Source of the DNA: Burkholderia latens
Lineage (GTDB): Bacteria; Pseudomonadota; Gammaproteobacteria; Burkholderiales; Burkholderiaceae
Direction of reading: 5' to 3'
DNA: 64,000 bases
Assembly: GCF_001718795.1 (NCBI RefSeq)
Contig: NZ_CP013437.1
Location: 434,001 to 498,000 of the forward strand
Part shown: piece by piece, positions 34,293-43,790 of the stretch
Numbering within the stretch: position 1 is the stretch's first letter
Layout: each line of letters begins with the position of its first letter
Program-made: the position numbers and the translations under genes
The notes under the pieces: model-generated
What the model was told of the DNA's origin: nothing
What the model saw: the letters and a program-made list of their open reading frames with translations, nothing else
The model's database searches: none

Positions 34293-35516
34293 ATGCGCTT
34301 CCCGCATCGACACATCGCTAGATTCCCCGTCATCCGCCGCCACGCCAGCGCGCTCGCCGCCGGGCTGGCGTTCGGCGTGCTGATCAAGCCGGCTATCGCG
34401 CAGCCGCCGGCTCACGACACGCCGGCTGTCGGACAGGCGACCGAGCGCACCCTCGGCGTCATCGAGACCGTCGCGACGTTTCCGGGGGCAATGCCCACTG
34501 GCGTGACGGTAACCGAACGCGGCAGGATCTTCGTGAACTTCCCGCGTTGGGGCGACGCCGTGCCGTTCACGGTCGGCGAAGTGCATGACGGCCGCGTCGT
34601 CGCTTATCCGAACGCGGAGATCAATCGTGCCGATGCGTCGCGCCCGGCCACGCACTTCCTGAGCGTGCAGAGCGTCGTTGCGGACGGACGCGGCCGGCTG
34701 TGGGTACTCGACACCGCAGCGCCCAATTTTTCGGAGCCGGTCGCCGGCGGCGCGAAGCTCGTTGCCATCGATCTCGACACGAATCGCGTCGTCAAGACCA
34801 TCGTGTTTCCGGCCAACGTGATGCGCACACAGACCTACGTGAACGACGTTCGCTTCGACTTCCGCGTCGGCAAGGCCGGCGTCGCGTACGTGACGGACTC
34901 GTCGTTATCGGGCGTCGGCGGGTTGATCGTCATGGACCTCGACAGCGGCAAGGCGATACGCCGCCTCACCGGCGACGTGTCGACGTCCGCCGATCCGGCG
35001 TTCGTGCCGGTCGTCGAAGGGCAGACTCTGAAACTCCGCGACGCGAACGGCACGAGCAAGCCGTTCTCCGTGGCGTCCGACGGCATCGCGCTGTCGGCCG
35101 ACGGCAAGACGCTGTACTACTGCCCGCTGTCGAGCCGACATCTGTACTCGATTCCAACCGCGATGCTGCGCGATCCGTCTATCAGCGACGCACAACTCGC
35201 AGCCGCCGTCACGGATCTCGGCGAGAAGGGCGCGTCAGACGGCCTTGCGAGCGACGCGAACGGGAACATCTATGCGGGCGACTACGAACACGACTCGATT
35301 CGCCGGCTCCAGCCGGGCGGCGAATGGCGGACCATCGTGCACGACCCGCGTGTGCTGTGGCCGGACACGCTGTCGGTGGGCGCCGACGGCTACCTGTACT
35401 TCACGGCGAATCAGCTCCATCGTCAGCCGGTCTTCCACGGCGGCAAGGACGAGCGTGAGAAGCCGTATGCGCTGTTCCGCGTGCGCATCGATGCCGGTCC
35501 CGCGCCGACCTATTGA
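34293..35516 (+). CDS. Exported Yellow/major royal jelly-like protein
   Basis: The 407-residue product resembles the major royal jelly/Yellow family of beta-propellers, represented in bacteria by poorly known exported proteins. It has a long twin-basic N-terminus and a hydrophobic stretch (ASALAAGLAFGVLIKPAIA) with likely cleavage after AIA. Propeller segments include GRIFVNFPRWGD, GRLWVLDTAAPNF, YVNDVRFDFRVGKAGVAYVT and ASDANGNIYAGDYEHDSIRR. Some insect relatives act as dopachrome-converting enzymes; a bacterial role is not established. The gene lies 60 bases after the reductase gene. Confidence 0.82.
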   Translation: MRFPHRHIARFPVIRRHASALAAGLAFGVLIKPAIAQPPAHDTPAVGQATERTLGVIETVATFPGAMPTGVTVTERGRIFVNFPRWGDAVPFTVGEVHDGRVVAYPNAEINRADASRPATHFLSVQSVVADGRGRLWVLDTAAPNFSEPVAGGAKLVAIDLDTNRVVKTIVFPANVMRTQTYVNDVRFDFRVGKAGVAYVTDSSLSGVGGLIVMDLDSGKAIRRLTGDVSTSADPAFVPVVEGQTLKLRDANGTSKPFSVASDGIALSADGKTLYYCPLSSRHLYSIPTAMLRDPSISDAQLAAAVTDLGEKGASDGLASDANGNIYAGDYEHDSIRRLQPGGEWRTIVHDPRVLWPDTLSVGADGYLYFTANQLHRQPVFHGGKDEREKPYALFRVRIDAGPAPTY

Positions 35517-35556
35517 CCGCACCGCTACCCATTAACGACAACCGGAGTTTTTCGCA

Positions 35557-36210
35557 ATGAACCTCGCCGACGCCGTCCATGCACGCCATACCGTGAAGGC
35601 CTTCGACAGCGGCAAATCGCTGCCGCAAACGGAGGTCGACACCCTGCTCGCGCTGCTCCACCAGTCGCCGTCCTCGGTGAATTCCCAGCCGTGGCATTTC
35701 GTCGTCGCGGCGACGCCCGAAGGCCGTGCGCGAATTGCCGCCGCCACGACCGGCACCTATGCGTACAACGCGCCGAAGGTCGTCAATGCATCGCACGTGA
35801 TCGCGATGTGCATGCGCATCGACATGGACGACACACACCTGCAGACGATCCTGGAGCGTGAGTCCGCCGACGGCCGCTTCAAGACCGCCGAGATGCGCGC
35901 CGCCCAGGACAAGAGCCGGCGCTCGTACGTAGACATGCACAAGTACGAGCTGCGCGATACGGCGCAGTGGATGGAAAAGCAGGTGTACCTCGCGCTGGGC
36001 GGCCTGTTGCTAGGCGCGGCCGTGCTGGGCGTCGACGCCACACCGATGGAGGGCTTCGACAGCCGCGCGCTCGATGTGACCCTCGGCCTGCGCGAACGCG
36101 GTTTGACGAGCGTCGTACTGGTATCGCTCGGATTCCGCAGCGACGAGGACTTCAACGCCGAGCTCCCCAAGTCGCGGCTGCCGCGCGAGCGGATATTCAC
36201 CTTCATCTGA
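35557..36210 (+). CDS. NfsB-like NAD(P)H nitroreductase
   Basis: The 217-residue protein is a flavin-dependent nitroreductase of the oxygen-insensitive NfsB/dihydropteridine-reductase type. FMN-binding residues lie in ARHTVKAFD and QSPSSVNSQPWHFVV near the N-terminus and in LGLRERGLTSVVLVSLGFRS near the C-terminus. It probably reduces quinones, nitroaromatics or pterins by two-electron steps. It sits 40 bases after the Yellow-like gene with AACCGGAG before the ATG, in the same run. Confidence 0.9.
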   Translation: MNLADAVHARHTVKAFDSGKSLPQTEVDTLLALLHQSPSSVNSQPWHFVVAATPEGRARIAAATTGTYAYNAPKVVNASHVIAMCMRIDMDDTHLQTILERESADGRFKTAEMRAAQDKSRRSYVDMHKYELRDTAQWMEKQVYLALGGLLLGAAVLGVDATPMEGFDSRALDVTLGLRERGLTSVVLVSLGFRSDEDFNAELPKSRLPRERIFTFI

Positions 36211-36280
36211 TCGTTCGACTTCGACGCGCGTTCGCCGCCGCCATGCGGCGTCGGCTCGCATCACCCCGAGGAGCGTCATC

Positions 36281-37204
36281 ATGTCCGAGCTGGTTCGCGT
36301 GGAGCCGCAGAGCCGCACCGCGGCGGCGCCGCAGTCCAAATACGGCGGTGCGACGATATTGGGCGCCGCCATCCTGTTGTGGGGCGCCAACTGGCCCGCG
36401 ATGAAGTTGGGCCTCGCGCACATCACGCCGCTGTGGCTGTCGGCGATGCGTTTCGCATCCGGCGCGCTCTGCCTGTTCGCGGTGCAGGCCGCGACCGGTA
36501 CGCTCAGGATCCCGAAGCGCGGCGATCTGCCGTTTCTGGCCAGCGTCGGCGCCCTTCAGATGCTCGCCTTCACCGCGTTGAGCGCCATTGCGCTGCATCG
36601 CGTGGGCGCCGGCCGCTCGGCGGTGCTCGCGTATACGACGCCGATCTGGGTCACGCCCGTGTCGGTCCTCGTTTTTCGCGAGCGGCTTTCCCGGCGCACG
36701 GCGCTCGGCACGACGCTCGGCATCGCGGGCGTGCTGTTGCTGTTCAACCCGCTCGACGTCGACTGGCACGATCATCGGGCCGTGCTGGCGAACGTCATGT
36801 TGCTTGCAGCTTCGTTGTGTTGGGCGGTCTGCATCCTGCATCTGCGGCATTTCCGCAGCGAATCGAGCGCGTATGTGCTCGCCCCGTGGCAGATGCTCGT
36901 AGCGGCAGTACCGCTGGTCGTACTCGCGGTAATCGTCGAAGGGCGGTACACCGGCGATGGCAGCATCGCATTGACATCGGCGCTGCTCTACATCGGCCCC
37001 ATCGCGACGGCATTCTGCTTTTGCGCGGTGAATGCCGCGAACACGCGCATGTCGAGCACGAGCATGGCGACCGCGATGCTCGGCGTTCCCGTCTTCGGCC
37101 TTTTCACGGCAGTGCTCTTTCTTCACGAGCCGCTCACCCCGGCGCTGGCGACGAGCGACGTTCTCATCGTCGCCGGCATCGCGCTTTCCATTACCCGTCG
37201 CTGA
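36281..37204 (+). CDS. EamA-family drug/metabolite transporter
   Basis: The 307-residue product has ten predicted helices in two EamA repeats: GAAILLWGANWPAMKLGLAH begins the first and NVMLLAASLCWAVCILHLRH the second, each ending in a conserved PxxxxxxA-type helix (YTTPIWVTPVSVLVFRERL; MLGVPVFGLFTAVLFLHEPL). Such proteins export amino acids or small metabolites. It starts 70 bases after the nitroreductase gene with GAGGAGCG upstream of the ATG. Confidence 0.88.
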   Translation: MSELVRVEPQSRTAAAPQSKYGGATILGAAILLWGANWPAMKLGLAHITPLWLSAMRFASGALCLFAVQAATGTLRIPKRGDLPFLASVGALQMLAFTALSAIALHRVGAGRSAVLAYTTPIWVTPVSVLVFRERLSRRTALGTTLGIAGVLLLFNPLDVDWHDHRAVLANVMLLAASLCWAVCILHLRHFRSESSAYVLAPWQMLVAAVPLVVLAVIVEGRYTGDGSIALTSALLYIGPIATAFCFCAVNAANTRMSSTSMATAMLGVPVFGLFTAVLFLHEPLTPALATSDVLIVAGIALSITRR

Positions 37205-37231
37205 TCTCGATCGTCTACCCAGGAGAATCTC

Positions 37232-37993
37232 ATGGCCGGTCACGTCCCGCCGCAATCCGCGCTCACGCTGGTTACCATCGATCTGTCGTTTCATCGTGCG
37301 GCGTCCGCCGTCGTGCGGCGAATATTGAACGCGCATGGCGTTACGGTCCAGGAAGTTTTCGCGCCGCACGAACAAGCATTCCGGCTGCTGCGCGAAGGAA
37401 AGGCCGACATGCTGAGCAGCGCGTGGCTGCCGAGCAGCCACAGCATTTATCTCGCACCGTTTGAGCATGACGTCGAGAAAATCACGGTTCTTTATCGGCC
37501 ATACGCGTTGTGGGGCGTGCCGGATTACGTTCCGGCCAGCGCAGTGCGCGCGATTCCCGATCTGAAACGGCCCGATGTCGCCGCCCGGATGGTCAAGCGG
37601 ATTCAGGGCATCAATCCTGGCGCGGGCATCAGCCGCTTTTCGCGCGAAATCGTTACGCAGTATGGTCTGGACGACGCGGGCTATCACTTCGAGAACGGCA
37701 CGCTCGACGACTGCGTTGGCGCCTTCGAACAGGCGGTCGCCGAGCGTCGCTGGGTCGTCGTTCCGCTGTGGACGCCGCAGTATCTGCATGAGCAATACAC
37801 GATCCGCGAGCTCGACGATCCAAAGGGCCTACTGGGCGGCACGGACGACGCCACGCTGATTGTGAGGAAGGCATCGCTTCACGCGATCGCGCCCGCCGCG
37901 CTGGCCGAACTGCGCGCGCTGAACCTCGGCAATCGCGAGACGAGCCGGCTCGACTACGTGCTGTCACGCACCGGTGCGAAGCGGCCGAGCTGA
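37232..37993 (+). CDS. Glycine-betaine-binding-like (OpuAC) protein without signal peptide
   Basis: The 253-residue protein resembles the OpuAC substrate-binding domain of glycine betaine/proline transporters: LTLVTIDLSFHRAASAVVRR, GKADMLSSAWLPSSHSIYLA and WVVVPLWTPQYLHEQYTIRE, including tryptophans that could form an aromatic cage. It lacks any signal peptide or membrane anchor, and no ABC permease or ATPase gene is near. The start at 37232 follows AGGAG at the right distance, so the missing signal is real unless a frameshift occurs. It may be a cytoplasmic ligand-binding protein or an enzyme of unknown kind; I keep the function open. Confidence 0.75.
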   Translation: MAGHVPPQSALTLVTIDLSFHRAASAVVRRILNAHGVTVQEVFAPHEQAFRLLREGKADMLSSAWLPSSHSIYLAPFEHDVEKITVLYRPYALWGVPDYVPASAVRAIPDLKRPDVAARMVKRIQGINPGAGISRFSREIVTQYGLDDAGYHFENGTLDDCVGAFEQAVAERRWVVVPLWTPQYLHEQYTIRELDDPKGLLGGTDDATLIVRKASLHAIAPAALAELRALNLGNRETSRLDYVLSRTGAKRPS

Positions 37994-38230
37994 CGCGCGA
38001 CGATCGGCGCCGCCAGATGCCGGCTCGCCGATCCGGTATTCATGCTGGATGAATTGAGTTTATGGGTGGGACTCGTTGATCGACCCGTCATGCGGCCAAT
38101 ACACTGCATCGCACTACGCCGACACGACCGAGGAAGCGCATGCAGCACGGAGCCACCGGCATCATGCAAGCGGCTCATGCACTTCCCTGACCTGTGTCGA
38201 TCACTTCGTCACCCTCACCGGAGCAACAGC

Positions 38231-39031
38231 ATGACGCAAGCACATCAAGGCACCGCACTCATCACCGGCGCATCGTCGGGCATCGGCGCAATCTACGCAC
38301 AACGACTCGCACGCCGCGGCTTCGATCTCGTCCTCGTCGCCCGCAACCGGGACCGGCTCAACGACTTCGCGAAGCGCATCACCAACGACACGCAGCGCAA
38401 TGTAGAAGTGATCGCCGCCGACCTGGGCGATCCGCATGCGCTCGCCGAGATCGAAGCAAAGCTGCGCACGGACGCGAGCATCACGCTGCTCGTGAACAAC
38501 GCCGGCGTCGGCACGCACAAGCCGCTGCTCGAAAGCGACGTCGACGCCATGACGCGCATGATCGACCTCAACGTGACAGCGCTGACGCGCTTGACCTATG
38601 CGGCCGTACCGGGCTTCGTCGCGCGCGGCCGCGGCGCGGTGATCAACATCTCGTCGATCGTCGCAATCGGCCCCGAGCTGCTGAACGGCGTGTACGGCGG
38701 CAGCAAGGCGTTCACGCTCGCCTTCACGCAGTCGCTTCATCACGAGCTGGCGGACAAGGGCGTGCAGGTGCAGGCCGTTCTGCCGGGCGCGACGGCCACG
38801 GAGTTCTGGGACATCGGCGGGCTCCCGCTCGACAATCTGCCGAAGGAGATCGTGATGTCGGCGTCCGACCTGGTCGATGCGGCACTCAGCGGTTTCGACC
38901 GTCGGGAAGTCGTCACGATTCCGTCGCTTCACGCAGCGGAAGAATGGGACGCCTACGATGCCGCGCGTCGCGTCATGCTTCCTCATCTGTCCAACAGCGT
39001 CGTCGCTGCCCGTTACGCGGTCACGCATTGA
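38231..39031 (+). CDS. Short-chain dehydrogenase/reductase
   Basis: The 266-residue product is a classical SDR: cofactor motif TGASSGIGAIYA (about residues 13-24), NNAG, the catalytic serine in INISSIVA and the YGGSKAF Tyr-Lys pair. An Arg in VARNRDRL after the second strand suggests NADP(H). The ATG at 38231 was chosen since it directly precedes the fold and follows GGAGCAACAGC; the longer frame from 38042 has no homology. A 237-base gap upstream could hold a second promoter within the long plus-strand run. Confidence 0.9.
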   Translation: MTQAHQGTALITGASSGIGAIYAQRLARRGFDLVLVARNRDRLNDFAKRITNDTQRNVEVIAADLGDPHALAEIEAKLRTDASITLLVNNAGVGTHKPLLESDVDAMTRMIDLNVTALTRLTYAAVPGFVARGRGAVINISSIVAIGPELLNGVYGGSKAFTLAFTQSLHHELADKGVQVQAVLPGATATEFWDIGGLPLDNLPKEIVMSASDLVDAALSGFDRREVVTIPSLHAAEEWDAYDAARRVMLPHLSNSVVAARYAVTH

Positions 39032-39087
39032 CCGTTGCCATCCATTTTCGTAGCTGCTTCCGTCACACATTCAAAGGAACGTCGATC

Positions 39088-39849
39088 ATGAAACTCACCG
39101 GAAACACCATCTTCATCACCGGCGGCACGTCGGGCATCGGCCGCGCGCTCGCGGAAAACCTGCATCGTCGCGGCAACAAGGTCATCGTCGCCGGGCGCCG
39201 CAAAGCGCTGCTCGACGAGATCGCACGAGCGAATCCGGGCATCGACACCGTGGAGCTGGACGTCGGCGACGCGCAGCAAATCGAGCGCGTCGCACGCCAG
39301 CTGATCGCCGACTATCCGACGCTGAACGTCGTCGTCAATAATGCGGGCATCATGCCGTTCGACGATGCCGGTGGCGCGCTCGACGACGCCCAGGCCGTGC
39401 GCCTCGTGACCACCAACCTGCTCGGGCCGGTTCGCGTCAGCGCGGCGCTCGTCGAGCATCTGAAAGCGCAACCCGAGTCGTACATCATCAACAACAGCTC
39501 GGTTCTCGCATTCGTGCCGCTCGCGGCCACCGCGCTCTATTCGGCGACGAAGGCCGCCATTCACTCGTACACGCTGTCGCAGCGCTTTGCGTTGCGAAAC
39601 ACAAGCGTGCATGTTCTCGAGATCGCGCCGCCGTGGGTCGATACGGACCTGATCCACAAGAGCGGCGATCCACGCGCAATGCCGCTCGACGCATTCATCG
39701 CGGAGACGCTCGAGCATCTCGAAACCGCGACGACGGAAGTCGTGGTCGAGATGGCTCAGCCGCTGCGCAGCAACGTCGGCCCGAACGAGCATGCGTTCGT
39801 CGAGCAGTTCAATCAGGCGCTCGTCGACAACCCGATTCCGGTTGCATGA
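39088..39849 (+). CDS. DltE-like short-chain dehydrogenase/reductase
   Basis: The 253-residue protein is another SDR, closer to the DltE-like group: TGGTSGIGRALAENL, VVVNNAGIMPFD, NNSSVLAFVP and YSATKAAIHSY carry the cofactor and catalytic Ser-Tyr-Lys elements. ARG-rich VAGRRKALL predicts NADPH use. It follows the first SDR by 56 bases with AAAGGAACG upstream of the ATG. Its substrate is unknown; the pairing with the FAD disulfide reductase downstream suggests carbonyl or electrophile detoxification. Confidence 0.9.
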   Translation: MKLTGNTIFITGGTSGIGRALAENLHRRGNKVIVAGRRKALLDEIARANPGIDTVELDVGDAQQIERVARQLIADYPTLNVVVNNAGIMPFDDAGGALDDAQAVRLVTTNLLGPVRVSAALVEHLKAQPESYIINNSSVLAFVPLAATALYSATKAAIHSYTLSQRFALRNTSVHVLEIAPPWVDTDLIHKSGDPRAMPLDAFIAETLEHLETATTEVVVEMAQPLRSNVGPNEHAFVEQFNQALVDNPIPVA

Positions 39850-39891
39850 GTCGTTGCGGATCGACGTATGGACAACTTGAGGAGTCGCGTT

Positions 39892-41256
39892 ATGGAAAGC
39901 CCCAGACATTACGAATACCTGTTCCTTGGCGGCGGCAAGGGTGGCAAGTCGCTGGCGATGGATCTCGCGCGTAGCGGCAAACGCGTGGCTGTCATCGAGC
40001 GCGGGATGATCGGTGGTTCGTGTATCAACGTCGCGTGCATTCCGAGCAAAACGTTGATTCAGAACGCACGCAACATGCACGCGTGGCGCACCGCTGCCGC
40101 GCCGGCGCGCCCCGTTGCCAACATGGCGCGCGTTCATGCGAACGTGCGCGGCGTCGTCGACGGGATGGTGGATATCAACCGCCGCGCGTTCGAGCAGTCC
40201 GGCCTCGAGCTGGTCATCGGCTCCGGCCGCTTCGTCGCGCCGCGGCGGATTGCCGTGCGCGCTGCCGACGGCAGCGAGCAGGTGTTCGAAGGCGAGAACG
40301 TCTACATCAACACCGGCACCGTCGCGACGATTCCCGACGTACCGGGGCTACGCGATGCCGGCCCGCTGACCCACGTCGAGGCGCTCGGCCTCGACGCGCT
40401 GCCTGAAAAGCTGATCGTCATCGGCGGCGGCTACATCGGCCTCGAGATGGCGCAGGCCTTCCGGCGACTCGGCAGCGAGGTCGTCGTCGTTCATGACGCG
40501 CCGCGCGTCGCCGCCCGCGAGGACGAGGACGTCAGCATCGCGATCCAGCAGGCGTTCGAAAGCGACGGGATCACGCTGAAACTGTCCGCCCGCTTGGCAC
40601 GCGTGGACGGCCGGTCCGGCGCCGGCGTCACGGTCGCGCTCGGCGACGGCACCACGGTCGAAGGCAGTCATCTGCTCGTGGCGACCGGCCGGCGGCCGGT
40701 CACGGACGACATCGGCCTCGATCTGGCCGGGGTCGAGCGCGACGAGCGCGGCTTCATCAAGGTCGACGACACGCTCGCGACCACCGCGGAACGGACCTGG
40801 GCCATCGGCGAAGTAGCCGGCACGCCGATGTTCACGCACGCGTCATTCGACGACTATCGCGTGCTGAAGGCCGGCATCGAAGGCCGTGGCGGCAGCACGG
40901 CGTCGCGCGTGATTCCGTACGCGTTGTTCACCGACCCGGAGCTGGCGCGCATCGGCCTGAACGAAACGGACGCCAAAGCGCGGAACACGCCGGTCATCGT
41001 CGCGAAACTGCCGATGGCGGCCGTACCCAGAGCGCGCACCAACGGCACCACCACCGGCTTCATGAAAGCGCTCGTCGCGCCGGACACCGGCCAGATTCTC
41101 GGCTTCACGATGGTCGGCGCGGGCGCGGGCGAAGTGATGTCGGCCGTCCAGATCGCGATGATCGGCAAGTTGCGCTACACGGCGGTGCGCGACGCGATTC
41201 TTGCCCACCCGCTTCTCGCCGAAGGCCTCAACCTGCTTTTCGCAACGATCAAGTAA
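39892..41256 (+). CDS. FAD-dependent pyridine nucleotide-disulfide oxidoreductase
   Basis: The 454-residue product belongs to the lipoamide dehydrogenase/mercuric reductase class. It has an N-terminal FAD motif (FLGGGKGGKSLAMDLA), the redox pair in GGSCINVACIPSKT (CxxxxC), an NAD(P) motif (VIGGGYIGLEMAQAF), the second FAD contact (TWAIGEVAG) and a dimerisation domain ending AILAHPLLAEGLN with the active-site His and Glu. GKGGK replaces the usual GxGxxG spacing, a variation seen in some family members. I chose the ATG at 39892 because AGGAG lies seven bases before it; one at 39868 lacks a site. It ends the plus-strand redox run. Confidence 0.88.
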   Translation: MESPRHYEYLFLGGGKGGKSLAMDLARSGKRVAVIERGMIGGSCINVACIPSKTLIQNARNMHAWRTAAAPARPVANMARVHANVRGVVDGMVDINRRAFEQSGLELVIGSGRFVAPRRIAVRAADGSEQVFEGENVYINTGTVATIPDVPGLRDAGPLTHVEALGLDALPEKLIVIGGGYIGLEMAQAFRRLGSEVVVVHDAPRVAAREDEDVSIAIQQAFESDGITLKLSARLARVDGRSGAGVTVALGDGTTVEGSHLLVATGRRPVTDDIGLDLAGVERDERGFIKVDDTLATTAERTWAIGEVAGTPMFTHASFDDYRVLKAGIEGRGGSTASRVIPYALFTDPELARIGLNETDAKARNTPVIVAKLPMAAVPRARTNGTTTGFMKALVAPDTGQILGFTMVGAGAGEVMSAVQIAMIGKLRYTAVRDAILAHPLLAEGLNLLFATIK

Positions 41257-41738
41257 GCCGCCGCTCGCCCAGATTGCCGGGTTTTCCCGGCAGGGCGCGC
41301 GGGCCCGGCCGGCTGCTTGCGCCGTCGCGACGCCTGATGCGTCGCGACGGCGTCGGCACGTCCGCACGCGTGTCGCAGCCGACATAAAAATGACTGCACT
41401 TTGCGTACTCGCGTCGCCGCTATCCGGTAAAATCCGCGGGCGAGTTCGAATGGCGCGTCGCCTCGGTCAACAGGCACACGGACGGCGCGGCAGTCGCGAG
41501 CTTCGAGAAAAACATGCGTTCGTCGATACCGACGCCCCGCCGCGGGCGCGTGGGCATCGACCGGGGGTAAAGTCGCCGTTCTTCCACTTGCATCCAGCAA
41601 CCCGCTGCACTTCGTTACCGAGCGAACGACGTGCACGCGCAGGTATGCGTCGCGGCGTGGAAACATGAATTGCTGTTGGCATTCGATATCGACGATCACA
41701 GGCGTTGCCATGGACGAATCCGCGCGGCCTGGCTCGCC
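41257..41738. other. Intergenic region before the MFS gene
   Basis: No gene is supported; frames on both strands read as high-GC noise. It probably holds the promoter and leader of the transporter gene that follows. I see no strong hairpin with T-run. Confidence 0.45.
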
Positions 41739-43085
41739 ATGCAACGAGGGAACCTCTTGGATCTGAACGCGACGCGCTCATCCGGTGATCCGGCCGGCAG
41801 CGACGACCCGAACGACGAAGCGCGCGAAAATCGGATCGCGCGGCATCTCGCGCTACGCATCCTGCCGATCTTCATGTTCGCGTACGTTGCCGCATACGTC
41901 GACCGCATCAACGTCAGCTTCGCGAAACTGCAGATGGGCGTCGACCTCGGTTTCACCGATGCGGTGTTCGGGTTCGGAGCCGGCACGTTCGCGCTGGGCT
42001 ACGTGGTGTTCGAGGTCCCGAGCAACATGATCCTGCAGCGGGTCGGAGCGAAGCGCTGGCTCACGCGCATTATCCTGTCATGGGCGATCGTGTCGGCGCT
42101 GACCACGTTCATCGCGACACCGAAGCAGTTCTATGTGATGCGCTATCTGCTGGGCGTCGCGGAAGCCGGGCTCGTACCGGGCATCGTCTATTACATCTCG
42201 CAGTCGTTCCCGCGATACCATCGCGCGCGGGTGCTGTCCACGTTCTACGCGGCGCTTCCGCTGTCCGGGCTGATCGGCTCGCCGCTGAGCGGCTTCATCA
42301 TGGAATACTTCGACGGCATCGGCGGCCTCGTCGGCTGGAAGTGGATGCTGGTCGTCGAGGCGTTGCCGGCCTTCGTCGCCGCGCTGCTTTGCTGGAGATA
42401 TCTCGAGGACGACGTCACCCAGAGCCGCCACGAAAGCGACGCCGATCGCGCGTATCTGAGCCGGACGCTCGCCGTAGACCGCGCGCTCGCCGCCTCTGCG
42501 AACAACAACCAGATGTTCGGCAGCTGGATCTTCTGGACGTTTGGGGTGATCTACTTCCTCGACGTGTTCGGAATATACGGCTACACGCTGTGGGCGCCCA
42601 CGATGATCAAATCGCTGGGCGTCGGAAGGGATCTCTTCATCGGGTTGATTGCAGCGCTGCCGAATGCGGTCGCAATGATCGTGATGATCACGGTCGGACA
42701 AAGCGCGGATCGTCATCGCGAGCGCCGCCTGCATACGGCCGCCCTGTTCCTGCTGGCAGCGGCCGGGCTGACGCTCGCGCTCGTCTGGCACGGCAACCTG
42801 TGGCTGACCGTGATCGCGCTGTGCATCGCCAATGCCGGGTTGCTGTCCGTGCCACCCGTGTTCTGGGGTATGCCGACGGCATTGCTCGGCCCGAGCAACG
42901 CGGCGAGCGGCATCGCCTGGATCAGCGCGATCGGCAACATCGGCGGCTTTTTCGGCCCCTATGTCGTCGGCGTGCTGAAGCAGTCGTCGGGCAGCTTCGT
43001 GCTTCCCGTGTCGTGCATGATCGTGTGTCTGCTGGCAGGCCTGTGTCTCACACTGACGCTGCCGACGCACATCGTGAACCGATAG
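41739..43085 (+). CDS. MFS transporter, anion:cation symporter (ACS) family
   Basis: The 448-residue product resembles the ACS family, which takes up tartrate, phthalate, glucarate or other organic anions: FAYVAAYVDRINVSFAKLQM in helix 1, GYVVFEVPSNMILQRVGAKR (ACS motif after helix 2) and RYLLGVAEAGLVPGIVYYIS in helix 4. The start is uncertain: ATG at 41739 has no ribosome site, while TTG at 41757 is preceded by GAGGG at six bases and would remove six residues. The gene is convergent with the FixJ-like regulator gene, so co-regulation by the two-component system is possible but unproved. Confidence 0.85.
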   Translation: MQRGNLLDLNATRSSGDPAGSDDPNDEARENRIARHLALRILPIFMFAYVAAYVDRINVSFAKLQMGVDLGFTDAVFGFGAGTFALGYVVFEVPSNMILQRVGAKRWLTRIILSWAIVSALTTFIATPKQFYVMRYLLGVAEAGLVPGIVYYISQSFPRYHRARVLSTFYAALPLSGLIGSPLSGFIMEYFDGIGGLVGWKWMLVVEALPAFVAALLCWRYLEDDVTQSRHESDADRAYLSRTLAVDRALAASANNNQMFGSWIFWTFGVIYFLDVFGIYGYTLWAPTMIKSLGVGRDLFIGLIAALPNAVAMIVMITVGQSADRHRERRLHTAALFLLAAAGLTLALVWHGNLWLTVIALCIANAGLLSVPPVFWGMPTALLGPSNAASGIAWISAIGNIGGFFGPYVVGVLKQSSGSFVLPVSCMIVCLLAGLCLTLTLPTHIVNR

Positions 43086-43145
43086 GCTGCCGGCAGCGCA
43101 CGCGCCGCCGCAGCGCATCGCGCCGGGGCTGCGGCGCCAACACCG

Positions 43146-43790
43146 TCATTCCGATGCGGGATCCAGCCCCAATGCTTGCGCGCCAAGCACGAATTCGGGC
43201 AGCGTTCGCGCGCCCATCTTGCGCATCGCATGGCCTCGATGGATCTTCACGGTGATTTCACTGAGCCCCATCTCCGCGGCAATCTGCTTGTTCAGCAGGC
43301 CGCTCACCACGTACTTCATCACTTCGCGCTCGCGCGGCGTCAATGTGCCGTAACGACGGCGAACGTCGGCGAGACGACCGTCCGACTTGCGGCGCTTCTC
43401 GTCCTTCAGCAATGCATTCTGGACGACGTCCAGCATGTCCTGATCGCGGAACGGCTTGGACATGAAGTCCAATGCGCCGTTCTTCATCGCCTTCACCGAC
43501 ATGGCGACGTCGCCGTGCGCCGTGATGAAGATGATCGGCAACTGGAGATCGCCGGCAACGATCTGTTCCTGCAAGGCAAGGCCGCTTTGGCCTTTGAGCC
43601 GGACGTCGAGAATCAGGCAGCTCGGCACATCGCGCTTGTCGAAATCGAGAAACTCCTGAGCCGAACCGAAGAGTTCCACGCCAAGACCGACAGAGCGAAA
43701 CAGCCGGCCGAGCGCATTGCGCATCGAGTCGTCGTCGTCGACGACATATACGACAGAGTTCGTTGCGATGAGATCGGGACCGTTGCTCAT
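43146..43790 (-). CDS. FixJ/NarL-family response regulator
   Basis: The 214-residue protein has a receiver domain (VYVVDDDDSMRNAL; phospho-acceptor Asp62 in LILDVRLKG; FMSKPF lysine) and a LuxR-type helix-turn-helix (LTPREREVMKYVVSG and KQIAAEMGLSEITVKIHRGH), matching the FixJ/TodT subfamily. The gene overlaps the kinase stop by four bases (ATGA), so it is the coupled partner of the PAS kinase. It should act as a transcription activator; candidate targets include the receiver-only gene and the BON gene, both preceded by TATAC-N4-GTATA repeats. Confidence 0.92.
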   Translation of the reverse strand: MSNGPDLIATNSVVYVVDDDDSMRNALGRLFRSVGLGVELFGSAQEFLDFDKRDVPSCLILDVRLKGQSGLALQEQIVAGDLQLPIIFITAHGDVAMSVKAMKNGALDFMSKPFRDQDMLDVVQNALLKDEKRRKSDGRLADVRRRYGTLTPREREVMKYVVSGLLNKQIAAEMGLSEITVKIHRGHAMRKMGARTLPEFVLGAQALGLDPASE

